Below, in pieces: positions 8,171 through 16,645 of a stretch of 23,128 nucleotides of DNA. The first letter of the stretch is position 1, and each line of letters begins with the position of its first letter. The position numbers and the translations under genes are program-made. Source of the stretch: Chara braunii (lineage: Eukaryota; Streptophyta; Charophyceae; Charales; Characeae); assembly GCA_003427395.1 (NCBI GenBank), contig BFEA01000231.1, positions 878,978 to 902,105 on the forward strand, in the 5' to 3' direction. Under the pieces are notes generated by a model, which saw only the letters and a list, made by a program, of their open reading frames with translations, searched no databases and was not told where the DNA came from.

Positions 8171-8622
8171 AAAAAGGCGGAGAAGGTGAGAGAGAGGTTT
8201 GAAAGATGTTACCCGAAGAACCTCACATTGAAACGGACCGACGATGGGTTGGGGTCGTGGAATTTCTTGGGGTGTCGGTTGGAAGTCAAACAAAGCCTAC
8301 CTTACCTTGGCAGTGTGCAGACCGTCAAGAATGAAAGACGATCTGGTCAGGTCGGGCGCTTGTCATTCGCACCGGACAAGCTTCAGGTCCTTGACAAGCC
8401 GCAGACAAAAAATAACGGCCGTCACAAAATCTTTGCACAGGCTAGACAGAAATACAATGAATAGGACTGCGATTCCAGTTCAGTTGCTGCTTTTGAGACG
8501 AGAGTACGGGGCGAACGAGTTTGTGACAAACCTGGATCCGTATTCAATGGTTTCCCATACCCTGAAGGGAAAATCCCACGTAACCCTCGAAGTGCGGGCT
8601 CTACGTGATTGGGAAGAGCGAG
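8171..8622 (+). pseudogene. Reverse transcriptase C-terminal part, frameshifted
   Basis: After an in-frame stop at 8168-8170, the frame starting at 8171 reads ERFERCYPKNLTLKR and then WNFLGCRLEV. This fits the segment after motif C in retroelement reverse transcriptases: YPxxL, then the FLGC beta-hairpin of motif D/E. Further on the similarity moves to the frame beginning at 8244: SFRSLTSRRQKITAVTKSLH, LDRNTMNRTAI, VRALRDWEER, which fits the helical region after the palm. The switch lies between about 8345 and 8385, so this copy carries a frameshift (or a sequencing error). Motifs A to C are absent upstream, so the copy is 5' truncated or split. GTTTAT at 8623 begins a probable intron. Catalysis would be impossible from this piece alone. 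Confidence 0.55.
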
Positions 8623-8722
8623 GTTTATTTTTCCGTTTTCGTCTTTTTCTTTTTCCTTTTTCCTTTTTGAAAAGAGAAGAGGGATGCAAACAGAAACTTA
8701 TTTTTTTTTGTTTTTTTTTTAG
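8623..8722 (+). other. Predicted 100 nt intron in the RT fragment
   Basis: Begins GAG|GTTTAT and ends in a long T-rich tract with TTTTTTTTTTAG (AG at 8721-8722). Splicing joins the codon split after its first base and keeps the frame open for a further 33 codons. The donor is weaker than GTAAGT, so the exact 5' boundary is uncertain. Confidence 0.4.
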
Positions 8723-8823
8723 AACTACCCCTGATGACTTCCTGGCGCGGCAGGTTAGCGACCGCGCTGAGAAATCCAATAAACAGTTCGGAATTAGTGT
8801 CGATCGAAATTTTAGAATTTTGA
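8723..8823 (+). pseudogene. Terminal exon of the RT fragment
   Basis: Spliced to the preceding exon, this reads ELPLMTSWRGRLATALRN and ends at TGA (8821-8823). It would give the protein a short basic, Arg/Leu-rich tail, which is ordinary for the end of an RT helical domain but not diagnostic. A competing donor-like CAG|GTTAGC lies at about 8752, so a further exon is possible. Confidence 0.3.
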
Positions 8824-9954
8824 ATTTTTGCACACGCGGCTGTTTTTCAAATTTTTGTGCGTCGTGTAAACCCCTTCTCCCACATTGCATCCCCGCGCCA
8901 TCTTCCCTTCTTGCCGCACATTTTCTTCTTGCATGCCTCTTCGTCTTCCCTCGAGCAAAGTTCGATCCTCTCCTCACCTATCATCGCAAGCGATTGGCTG
9001 TATGATTGGGATGGTCGGATCAATGTGGTAGTAAGAGCGGAAGGCGCCTACCACTTGAGCGACCACCCCAAGCACACAGGTTGATCAACTCATCTCCTTC
9101 AATCCTTCTGAAACCGCGACCCTTCTTTTGTCCTACTCATCTACACCCCAAGCTACCCGCACCTCGCGCTGACACCCAGCAGCCTTCCGCGCTATAAATT
9201 CTCGCAACCCCTTCCTCTCGCTCTCTTGATCTCGGCTGCAATGCTGTGCGAGCTATGGGCGAGGTCCGCGGCGCCGAACAGACTTGACAAGCCCAAGTGA
9301 CGGGCTGAGTGGTGGCGTGGGGCAGGCTTAGCGAAAGACTTGGGGTAAGACAATAAGAGGGACATAGCGGCGGTGGAGATCGGGTGCCGACAGCGGCAAG
9401 GCCTTGTGGCTATGGTTGTCGGTGATTCTGACGGATTTGGGGTTGGGCCAAGGGTGGCCAGTCGTATGAGAAGTTTTGTATACTAAGGAGCTCACTTTTA
9501 TCTCCATTGCTGCTTTGTCCTAGTGTGATGTGTGCTCGATGTACGAGTATTCTGTTGTATGCATGCTGTCGTATGAGCATTTATGGATGTTGGATGTCTC
9601 CTTGTTCGGGAGGGCCTTATGAGTACGTGTGTGTGCGTGCTTTGAAGCGCGATGATACGGATCGTTGGGTGTCGACCGCTTGCATGAGTGCATGAGTGTG
9701 TTGGTCCCTCCTCCCTTCCCCGAGCCCCTTTTGGCCCTGAATGCCACGTGTATGCTCAGGACTCCGTGCCCACCTCTTCCCGATCCCTCTCCCATTCGAG
9801 CGACGCAGGACCCGGGTGAAACGGGCAGGCCTATCCCCGCGATTTCCCTCGATAACCGGAGCGATCTGTCGTTCGCGTCCCCACGATGCTGCTGATATCT
9901 CCGCGACTCGACAGAACCCAAGATCCCCAGCCCAACACTCAGGTTGACGCACAA

Positions 9955-9956
<2 letters not shown>
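8824..9956. other. No recognisable gene; possible core promoter inside
   Basis: C-rich sequence at about 8870-9180 is followed by a TATA-like motif (9193-9199). Frames at 8857-9197, 9507-9695 and 9665-9947 overlap in several registers and show no family signature. Confidence 0.35.
9193..9199 (+). promoter_or_regulatory. TATA-box-like motif
   Basis: TATAAAT sits in a GC-richer setting, followed some 25-35 nt later by a pyrimidine-rich stretch that could hold a start site, then ATG at 9241. That ATG opens only 19 codons, so no downstream gene confirms the promoter. Confidence 0.25.

Positions 9957-10009
<53 letters not shown>
9957..10009. repeat. (AT)n microsatellite
   Basis: Pure AT dinucleotide run up to the assembly gap; its true length is unknown. 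Confidence 0.97.
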
Positions 10010-10176
10010 NNNNNNNNNNNNNNNNNNNNNNNNNNNNNNNNNNNNNNNNNNNNNNNNNNNNNNNNNNNNNNNNNNNNNNNNNNNNNNNNNNNNNNNNNNN
10101 NNNNNNNNNNNNNNNNNNNNNNNNNNNNNNNNNNNNNNNNNNNNNNNNNNNNNNNNNNNNNNNNNNNNNNNNNNNN
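10010..10176. other. Assembly gap (167 N)
   Basis: Unresolved bases between an AT run and a GA run. The two open frames that span the N block are artificial. Confidence 0.99.
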
Positions 10177-10195
10177 GAGAGAGAGAGAGAGAGAG
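10177..10195. repeat. (GA)n microsatellite
   Basis: GA dinucleotide run leaving the assembly gap, so the gap lies in a compound AT/GA repeat. Confidence 0.97.
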
Positions 10196-10196
10196 C

Positions 10197-10789
10197 TAGG
10201 TAGAATCGGCGATCGTCGCATGGAGACAGCGTTCGCCTCGGCGGACGTGAGCGCGGGTGCCTGCCTGTGCTCGAACTTCGTATTGGTCCATCGCCGCGCG
10301 CTACTGACCTTCCCCATAGTGGACGACGATAGCGTGTTCTGCAACGTGGACATACAGAGCGCTCTACGACGAACTGAGCAAGTTCATTTGTATAACCCTT
10401 CCAGAGCCTGCCATATTGGAGGGAGTGGGTTTGTGTTGATCGATCGGTTTTCTTCCCCTCCCCTAGTTTTGCCCTACACCGATCTAAATGTGTTGCCCTG
10501 GTCCATGGCCCACGCCACGTGGCGGCCTCAGTTTAACTGCCGCTGGTGTCGACAGGGGGATTTGCGTTCCTGGCGAAGACTAGTTCTGGGATACAAAGGT
10601 GCGGCTCGATTCCCAGAACTCCCCTGCAATGCACGTGTGCTCCCGACTAACTTTCAAACCTGGGTTCCCTCGGCTCGCCCGACCCCAGTCGACCCGGGCA
10701 AGGTCAGCCGCGCGGGATCGAGGAGTCTGACACTGAGGCCTGAAACTCAATCCCGGGGCGATCGCCCCAAGGGCAGTGCAAACTAAGCG
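10197..10789 (+). CDS. Unrecognised open frame right of the gap
   Basis: The frame runs from the GA repeat to TAA at 10787-10789; an internal ATG at 10220 starts METAFASADVSAGACLC. The first part (HRRALLTFPIVDDDSVFCNVD and on to about 10380) has a protein-like mixture of residues. The rest is rich in Arg, Pro and Trp (for example RPQFNCRWCRQGDLRSWRR) as expected of GC-rich non-coding DNA. A DDD is present, but there is no surrounding RT palm motif. It could hold one exon ending near 10380, where no good donor is visible. Confidence 0.2.
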
Positions 10790-11622
10790 CAGCAGGAAGC
10801 GGAAAAACTCCGCTCCTCCGTTCTCCTTTTTCGATTCCGTTTGCCTTTCCTTTTCGACTTTTTGTTGATGTCCCCTCTGGAATGAACTGTTCCTCCATCC
10901 CTTGCACTCGACGACGGATCGAACCCCTACCAAGACCACCCTCGGCCCGAAACAAGAATCCCCCATTTCCCCCGGGCGATTCAACCCGACGGTCAAAAAT
11001 CCTCGGCCACACCCCCCCAACTACTCTGATTGGCGCCCGAAGTACGAGTCGTCCCGCGGGGTGTGAGGTTCGCGCATCACAGGGTTTCCCGACACTTTTT
11101 TCGGGAAAGTTCTGGACGATTTCACAAAAACGAGGGGGGACATTTGGGGACTGGCAGTGACACTGCTGATCTTGTCGTAGTAGGTTGTAGTTCCTGATGA
11201 AAAGTTTGGCGGGGTGTGTTGGAAGTAGGAACCTAGAGTTAACATGTGATTTTCAGAAAGGTATAAAGTGAGTAGGTAAGAGGTAAGCGGCCTCTTTTGA
11301 CAGCAAGACCAACTGGTCGTCGGATATGACTGACACACCGGTTTTACTTTGCGGGAAAGGGGAAGGACGGTCCTGTCTCGGATGGAAGGAGGGAGGCAAG
11401 CTGATAAGGTCGATAACGTAGCAATTCGTGATCACTGCGAACAGACTATTTCGAAGCTTGAATAATTTTGTTGTCATTTGTTGAAGAAGCCATACAACTA
11501 TTTTGACTACGAATGCGTTTATGCTTTCGTGAATGCTGTTTGTCAGATTTCATATGCTATTAGGGTGTACTGAGTCCTTTCAAAAAAAAAAAAAAAAAAA
11601 AACCCACCCCCAACCGACCTTA
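10790..11622. other. No recognisable gene
   Basis: Overlapping frames on both strands lack family signatures. CCCGA/TCGGG near 11089-11106 forms a small hairpin. A poly(A) run occupies 11582-11602. Confidence 0.35.
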
Positions 11623-11739
11623 AAGCTACCTTCCTCACCTGAATACAACGTACGGTCATTAAAGCTGCATTTGGGGTATCTTTCAGTCTAAATACAGCAA
11701 TAACGACTGTATGTTGTATTCAGGTGAAGAAGGGAGCTT
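11623..11739. mobile_element. 117 bp foldback element, copy 1
   Basis: Two ~50 bp arms, beginning AAGCTACCTTCCTCACCTGA and ending TCAGGTGAAGAAGGGAGCTT, are imperfect inverted repeats around a 17 nt loop (GGGGTATCTTTCAGTCT). No target duplication could be defined. A second copy lies at 13830-13927. No coding capacity; a non-autonomous MITE-like element is the simplest reading. Confidence 0.65.
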
Positions 11740-11762
11740 GTATTCATTCAACATTTTCAGCG

Positions 11763-11828
11763 TTTTTTTTTCTTTTCTTAACAAAAGCAACCTTGCGTTA
11801 TAAAACTGGAAACGGGCCCGGCATCCCT
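11763..11828 (-). mobile_element. SINE-like repeat, copy a (partial)
   Basis: On the minus strand the head AGGGATGCCGGGCCCG (11828 leftward) resembles the other copies. It runs into an A-rich tail (T-rich at 11763-11779). The middle is diverged or replaced. Confidence 0.45.
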
Positions 11829-11999
11829 CACATTAATGCCATAGCTGAGGCAGGCTCGGAGAGGCACTCCCGGCCAATCCCATCCCCAACCACGGACCTC
11901 CCACAATGAAGATGCATATCTTCAGCGTGTCCCGTGTGGATCCCTAGTTGCGGAAAGGACAAAAAGTTATGAAAAGCTATGCCATGCAATTACCCTAAA

Positions 12000-12102
12000 C
12001 TACCCCAACGCCAACGTGGAATTTAATCCTATTCTAATGTCAAATTTTGTGGCGGCCAACCCTATATTATCTACACAGCAAGGACAGCCACACAAATGCC
12101 CT
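12000..12102 (+). repeat. Dispersed repeat, diverged copy
   Basis: GGAATTTAATCC, CTAATGTC and then CACAGCAAGGACAGCCACAC follow the same order as GGAATTTACCC, GTAATGTC and ACAGCCACACGAAG at 12616-12700. Function unknown. Confidence 0.4.
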
Positions 12103-12344
12103 TTTTTTTTTTTTCCGTTTTTCTTTTTTTATAAAGCGCAGGTTGTTGTAGAGGTGGGATACTACCGTGTTCCCCCGAACATAACGCACCCTGAAAATGA
12201 ATGTATACGAGTTATATTTCCGGCCAGATACAGCCTAAATGATGGTAGACGGATGGCAGTCATCCACAGTACTCAGCCACTGGGTTGTCCAGATGATCCC
12301 CTTCTGAAGACCCCACCCACCCTCCCCCCTGTCCTACCGTAGTG

Positions 12345-12494
12345 TTAACCACCAGTACTTGGGCACTGCGCGCCGCGCCGGCCGCCCAAATCTCGAAGCA
12401 GCGCGGGCTGTAGATTCGATTTATCGACGGCCCGCCGGCCGCGGAAATCGCGCAGCGTTAACGCTAAGGCGTCGCCCAAGTACTGGTGGTTTAA
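12345..12494. mobile_element. TTAA-flanked MITE, class A, copy 1
   Basis: Terminal inverted repeats CCACCAGTACTTGGGC (12349-12364) and GCCCAAGTACTGGTGG (12474-12489) are perfect over 16 bp. TTAA lies on both sides (12345-12348 and 12491-12494), the target duplication of piggyBac-type transposases. The GC-rich 142 bp interior has nested inverted repeats (GCCGGCC on both sides) and no gene. Confidence 0.8.
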
Positions 12495-12687
12495 CCACCC
12501 AGGAACATCACCCATTGCCATCTTGGCGGGGTGGCCTGACCAGACAGCGGTTGCAGGCACCGGGGCTAAGCTCACCTATACCCTAGTAATCAATTACCTT
12601 AATCATCCCTAATACTAATGGGGAATTTACCCTAACGTAATGTCGAGTTTTAAATCAATTAACCCTGAATCATCCACAGAGAAAAAA

Positions 12688-12787
12688 CAGCCACACGAAG
12701 TCAAACCCCATGCCCTAATTTAGCTGAGATGAGCAGCAGGCTTTATAAAACCAAGTGCTAGAGATTATTCAAAAACGACAGACCGAG
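12688..12787 (+). repeat. ~100 bp dispersed repeat, copy 1
   Basis: Begins CAGCCACACGAAGTCAAACC and ends with an AACGACAGAC motif. It matches 13330-13430 closely, including CTGAG.TGAGCAGCAGGCTT. No coding frame is shared. Confidence 0.85.
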
Positions 12788-13051
12788 TCGTGTTTCTCTG
12801 TAACCTAGACGGGTGGGGGTGTGAGGCCTGGGAGAGCTCGACAGGGAATAAGACAGTGTTGGACAGTTTTAGAGAGTTTTGTTTGGGAGTCTAGGGGTTC
12901 TGAGCATTCTAAAAGAGGTCAGTGACTCAGTAGTCATTCACAGTTTTCAACCTCTCCTTCAATTATCTTGAATTTCTTCAGTAGTTCTCAGATTGATTCT
13001 CAGCCGAAGCCGTATGGCCCGGTATCTCAAATGACTTGTGTAACTCTATAT

Positions 13052-13126
13052 GGGACGCTGGGCCCGGCTCCCAGCATGTGCTGCTCCCCAAGAATTGACT
13101 GGAGCACTTGTCCTTAAAAAAAAAAA
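13052..13126 (+). mobile_element. SINE-like repeat, copy b
   Basis: Starts GGGACGCTGGGCCCGGCTCC, continues through GTGCTGCTCCCC and GACTGGAGCAC, and ends in a pure A run (13116-13126). It is the clearest 5'-to-poly(A) example. No flanking duplication was found. Confidence 0.6.
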
Positions 13127-13314
13127 GATGTGGCCGGTGGCATCAGGCCCATCATTCCAGGTGACCCCCGCCACATCCTCTACTCTCGTATAGGCAAAAA
13201 GCGCCATCAGTGAAAAGTGGGGTGAAAGAAAAACAGCGCCAATATTCCCACTGATTAACCCTAATAATCGGACCAGATTTCGGGAAAAGCACATGCAAAA
13301 CTACTCAATAGATT
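13127..13314 (+). repeat. ~305 bp tandem unit, copy 1
   Basis: From TGTGGCCGGTGGCATCAGGC to ACTCAATAGATT this matches 13431-13619 with scattered substitutions. With the ~100 bp repeat that follows, it forms a direct duplication of period about 305 bp. Confidence 0.85.
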
Positions 13315-13329
13315 ATCCAATCCCGTAAA

Positions 13330-13430
13330 CAGCCACACGAAGTCAAACCCCATGCCCTAATTTAGCTGAGCTGAGCAGCAGGCTTCAAAAAACCAGGTAT
13401 ATCGTTTGAAAACGACAGAACGACAGACCT
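13330..13430 (+). repeat. ~100 bp dispersed repeat, copy 2
   Basis: Second copy of the 12688-12787 sequence. It sits between the two copies of the TGTGGCCGG unit and carries a small CGACAGAA duplication near its end. Confidence 0.85.
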
Positions 13431-13619
13431 GGTGTGGCCGGTGGCATCAGGCCCGTAATTCCCGGTGATCTCCGCCACGTCCTCTACTCTCCTATAGGCA
13501 AAAAGCTCCATCAGTAAAAAAGGGGTGATAGAAAAACAGCACCTATATCCTCACTGATTAACCCTAGTAATCAGTCTGAATTTCCAAAAAAGCACACACA
13601 AAATTACTCAATCGATTTT
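13431..13619 (+). repeat. ~305 bp tandem unit, copy 2
   Basis: Second copy of 13127-13314, with the same blocks in the same order (CTCTACTCTC.TATAGGCAAA, GAAAAACAGC, CTGATTAACCCTA). Not coding. Confidence 0.85.
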
Positions 13620-13664
13620 CATGCTCCTGTGTTTCTCAATACTTTTGCTTATGTATTTTCGTAA

Positions 13665-13700
13665 GGGATGCTGAGCCCTGTTCTCAGCACGTGCTGCATG
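13665..13700 (+). mobile_element. SINE-like repeat, copy c (head only)
   Basis: GGGATGCTGAGCCCTG followed by TTCTCAGCACGTGCTGC matches the family head. The middle and the A tail are missing. Confidence 0.5.
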
Positions 13701-13829
13701 ATTATTTGCGCTTTTTTTTACTGTGTACCAGCGTTTTTTCTTATTCCCCTTCTCTCACCCACGTACTCTTCACCCTCTCTTCTCCTTCTTTCAACAAGTG
13801 TCAATGGTTGATGCTGATTGCACTACGGT

Positions 13830-13927
13830 CTTGACCCGAATATAACGCCCTGTCATTATAGCTGTATTTGGGGCACTTTTCAGTCCAGGTGCAGCGATAA
13901 TCACCAGGCGTTCTATTTGGATGAAGA
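13830..13927. mobile_element. Foldback element, copy 2
   Basis: Diverged relative of 11623-11739. The left arm CCCGAATATAACGCCCTGTC and the right arm CCAGGCGTTCTATTTGG are partly complementary. The loop region GGGGCACTTTTCAGTC keeps the TTTCAGTC of copy 1. Confidence 0.5.
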
Positions 13928-14118
13928 CAGTAGTTTGTCAGTCACTCATGAGCTCTGAGTAGGTCTACAACCTGCACATTGAAAATCAAGATTAAATCAA
14001 GATTAATCATGACCTAGTTTGGTTGCCTAATTCTGACTTAGTTTCGTTTGCCTATTTCTTTCGAATTTCATATCATTACACTGTTTTTTCGACTCTTTCT
14101 CTGCTCGGTTATTCATTA

Positions 14119-14198
14119 TGTGCTGCTCCCCACGAATAGATTGGAGCCTGTTTTCTTTTTCTATAAAAAAAAAAAAAAAAAGAGAAAAAAGAAAAAAG
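14119..14198 (+). mobile_element. SINE-like repeat, copy d (5' truncated)
   Basis: Begins in the middle of the family consensus (TGTGCTGCTCCCCACGAATA), continues GATTGGAGCCTG and ends in a long A tail (14164-14181), then an A/G-rich stretch. 5' truncation plus an A tail is the usual mark of retroposition. Confidence 0.6.
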
Positions 14199-15071
14199 TC
14201 GATAATCCAATCCCATTTTCAAGAAAATTAGAATGAATTACACGGCTACACCATTGTGAAGTCAAAACAAGCACCATCATCTCTAATTCACCCTTTTGAC
14301 AACAGCAATGAAGCCTAAACAACAGTGACTTAATCACACCCAGAAGGACAAAATCTGATGGTCGGCAGAAGTAATTCTTTCCACAGGTCGCTCCATTGCA
14401 GAAGTAACTAACTCAATCCACAGGGGGCAGAAAGCGGCATCAACCACGTACTGTAGAAGACAGAAAGCAGAAAGTTCCCGCAGCACAACAGATCGCTCTC
14501 AGTGCACTCTTCTTCGGGTCACAAGTCCAATCCGCCAGCAGTGTCCGTAGGAGTCATGGAGAAAGACCCAGGTCACACTCAGAAGGCAAAGGGCCGAGAG
14601 AACAGTGACTCCTCTTCTGAAAGCTAGGGGCTCTCCTTATCAAGGGCTCCATATCTGAGACCAGGGAGTAAGCCCTGACCTGTTCGCAATACTGATATGA
14701 GGGGGAGGCTGGGCATCGTCCAAGTTCTACCCTCGCCTGCCACATGGCAAGGAGGAGGGCCAAGAGCAGAACGTGACGATTGCTATCCAGGTGACGGAGC
14801 GTAACCCTCTCGCGATACTTTCAGCACGCCCGTGGCAATAAAAATTCAGGCAGGCGTGTTGCTAACACAGCGCTGCGCTAACAAACGCGCAGATAGGCTG
14901 CATTTTGAAACTGAAACCTGACAGCACCCTAGTTTTCCCTTTTGGGGGGGGGGGGGGGGAGGAACTCTTGTGCAGTCACGAAAACACTTTCAAAATTCAT
15001 TCCAGGCATCCGTCTAACAATTTTTTTCTTCAAAGCATCTGTCTGCTATGTGACTAAGGACGCAGTTGCTC
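14199..15071. other. No recognisable gene
   Basis: Frames such as 14554-14763 (minus) have no family signature. A run of 16 G occupies 14944-14959. Confidence 0.4.
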
Positions 15072-15088
15072 GTGGGTTCAATCCCCAT
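15072..15088 (+). other. tRNA T-arm-like (B box) remnant
   Basis: GTGGG/CCCAT form a 5 bp stem (one G-T) around the 7 nt loop TTCAATC, matching the B box GGTTCRANYCC. No acceptor, D or anticodon arm could be built around it, so it is not a tRNA gene. A decayed tRNA-derived SINE is possible; so is chance. Confidence 0.25.
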
Positions 15089-15149
15089 TGGCCTCATGTA
15101 CCTTCCTGGGCATGCTTGGCGCCCGCCACCTAGAGATAGCTGTGGCACA

Positions 15150-15348
15150 GCCACAAGGGCCTGCAGGGCCCGTACCGCGGTCTCAGCCTAAAAGCCTAAA
15201 AACAAGGGCTTACAGGCCCCGTGTCGTTTCAGCCTGAAAGTCTGAAAACGAGGGCCTGCAGGCCCTATGTCGTTTCAGCCTAAAAGAGGGCCTTCCAGGC
15301 CCTGAGTCTTTTCAGCCTGAAACGGAGGGCCACTTTCGGGCCCTCATA
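15150..15348 (+). repeat. Array of palindromic GGCC and TTTCAGCC units
   Basis: Five related units with spacing of about 36-50 nt. Each has a GC hairpin: AGGGCCT/AGGCCCT (15251-15266, perfect 16 bp palindrome); AGGGCCT/AGGCCCT with loop TCC (15287-15303); GAGGGCC/GGCCCTC (about 15325-15345); plus weaker forms near 15155 and 15205. Between them lies TTTCAGCC followed by TGAAA or TAAAA, itself a small palindrome. Not coding. Confidence 0.65.
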
Positions 15349-15365
15349 AGATCGACCTGCCCTAA

Positions 15366-15629
15366 CACTCAGGCACCAAACCAGGGTTTTGGGAACAGGC
15401 TAGTTTTGGCCTGTTCCCACGACAGCCTCAGCAGGAGCTGCAGCAGCAGGCCCTGGCTCACTTCGGCATTGGCAAGATCAGCCTCCTGGACTGCCCCGCT
15501 CTGCAGCTGCAGGCAGTCAGGAGGCAGGCCGAGGTAGTACATAGGGAGTTCCCATGCACTTCACAAGGACAGAAGGCAGCAGGCAGTCTTCAGGATTCGG
15601 CCGCAGCACTCTGGAGGAGCGCGGAGTAG
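15366..15629 (+). CDS. Unrecognised Gln-rich open frame
   Basis: 87 codons run between TAA (15363-15365) and TAG (15627-15629) without a suitable ATG at the start. The peptide includes RQPQQELQQQALAHFGIGK and ISLLDCPALQLQAVRRQAEV, with a more natural residue mix than other frames here. It could be an exon or a fragment of a coding sequence. The CAG-rich composition may also produce the Gln and Ala by itself. No family is recognised. Confidence 0.2.
   Translation, partial: HSGTKPGFWEQASFGLFPRQPQQELQQQALAHFGIGKISLLDCPALQLQAVRRQAEVVHREFPCTSQGQKAAGSLQDSAAALWRSAE
15391..15418. repeat. Perfect 10 bp inverted repeat
   Basis: GGGAACAGGC and GCCTGTTCCC flank an 8 nt loop. It lies between the palindrome array and the open frame that reads through it. 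Confidence 0.7.
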
Positions 15630-15693
15630 CGTTAGCGCTAGCAGTAGTCCTCAGCGCTGGGCGCTAGTAGCTGCAGGAGTAGTCTTCAGCGCA

Positions 15694-15719
15694 GGGCGCT
15701 AGTAGTAGTAGTAGTAGTG
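15694..15719. repeat. (AGT)n short microsatellite
   Basis: About six AGT units after two diverged copies of a CAGCGC.GGGCGCTAGTAG block (15652-15670 and 15688-15706). Confidence 0.7.
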
Positions 15720-15759
15720 TTGGAGAGAGATGGCTGGCGGAGGCCAGTGAGACTTACCT

Positions 15760-16041
15760 GTGGCGCCAGAGCTCCAGCTCCATCTTCGAGGTACCTATAT
15801 CAAGGCGCCAGCTTCACAGGTTAGTACCGGACAGAGAGAGAGAGAGAGTTCTTCTTCTTCCTCTTCTAAGTCCACCATCTCTTCTTCACCCTCTCACTAC
15901 CTGACTTCTCAGTATCTGCGGACTACGAGAGAGAGAGAGAGTTGTGACTTGAGACTTGACGACATTGGATCCAGACTCGACATTGGGATTCAGACATTGG
16001 ACGGGGATTATTTGGGACCTGTATTGCAGACTTGGTGTTGA
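15760..16041 (+). other. Low-complexity frame with opposed splice-like sites
   Basis: A 93-codon frame contains a Ser run encoded by a TCT/TTC-rich tract and two (GA)n runs (15833-15847, 15929-15940). Near its start, GACTTACCTG (15750-15759) is a perfect donor on the minus strand (CAG|GTAAGTC), and CACAGGTTAGTA (15815-15826) is a donor-like site on the plus strand. Nothing identifies a gene on either strand. Confidence 0.2.
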
Positions 16042-16479
16042 CGACATTCCCATCTTCCCCTCTTCTTTGTCTAACCCCCCTCTTCTTCGTCTGTGTATGG
16101 CGGGGACTGGCGCATTCTTTCTGTGTGAGCGCCAGGCCCCTTCCCACTATGGAATGATGATGATGTGTGTTGAGGCTGCATTGCAACATTGATTGTTCGG
16201 ATCATTGGTATCTAAGTCTTCCGCTACGCTATCTTGTACTTTGTGAGAGAGGTCGGTTCTTGTTCTGGTCTGCACCTTCACGGTATGCGACGTAGCCCAC
16301 TGGATCCCCCAATTTCCATTGAGCAGAGCATGGTGATTTTTGTAGGGGAGGGGACATAAGGGGAGGCACAGGGATTGGTCCTGCTGGCATGGTCCCTGAT
16401 GCTACTGGCTGTCCCCTGGCTGGTATTGCCCACCTGCAGGTCGGGAGCAGCCCCCTTATGCTCTCTCGTGCACAAGTGG
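16042..16479. other. No recognisable gene
   Basis: Overlapping frames (16229-16648 minus, 15956-16192 plus) lack family signatures. A short (GAT)n run sits near 16155. Confidence 0.4.
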
Positions 16480-16645
16480 TTGAACCACTACCGGTAGTAC
16501 TCGGCCCAGCTATGGGCCGCTGAAAAAAAAGTAGAGTAGAAACGTTTCTAGTTGGATGAATTTGGGCACTCCTGTAGTGGCCCGTATGTTTCCTAAAATT
16601 GTGGCTTGTTGACGGGCACAACTTTAGGAAGTACTGGTGGTTTAA
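16480..16645 (-). mobile_element. TTAA-type MITE, class B, copy 1
   Basis: The element (16484-16641, 158 bp) starts ACCACTACCGGTAGTACTCG and ends GAAGTACTGGTGGT. It is flanked by TTGA on the left and TTAA on the right. Its interior (GAAACGTTTCTAGTTGGATG, then TTTCCTAAAATTGTGGC) is the reverse complement of 21271-21430. One TTAA appears mutated. No coding capacity. Confidence 0.75.

Noticed and set aside
8480-8977. 165-codon basic frame on the minus strand
   Set aside because: It is antisense to the RT fragment and its intron; the Lys/Arg runs come from the T-rich tract.
9520-10786. Long open frames on both strands across 10 kb
   Set aside because: Both run through 167 N and the AT/GA repeat, so their length is artificial. 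Only the part right of the gap was kept, at low confidence.
15030-15100. tRNA gene
   Set aside because: Only the T-arm can be built. No matching acceptor, D or anticodon stem exists at the required spacing.
15251-15266. Rho-independent terminator
   Set aside because: The GC palindrome lacks a following T run and is one of several repeated units in eukaryotic DNA.
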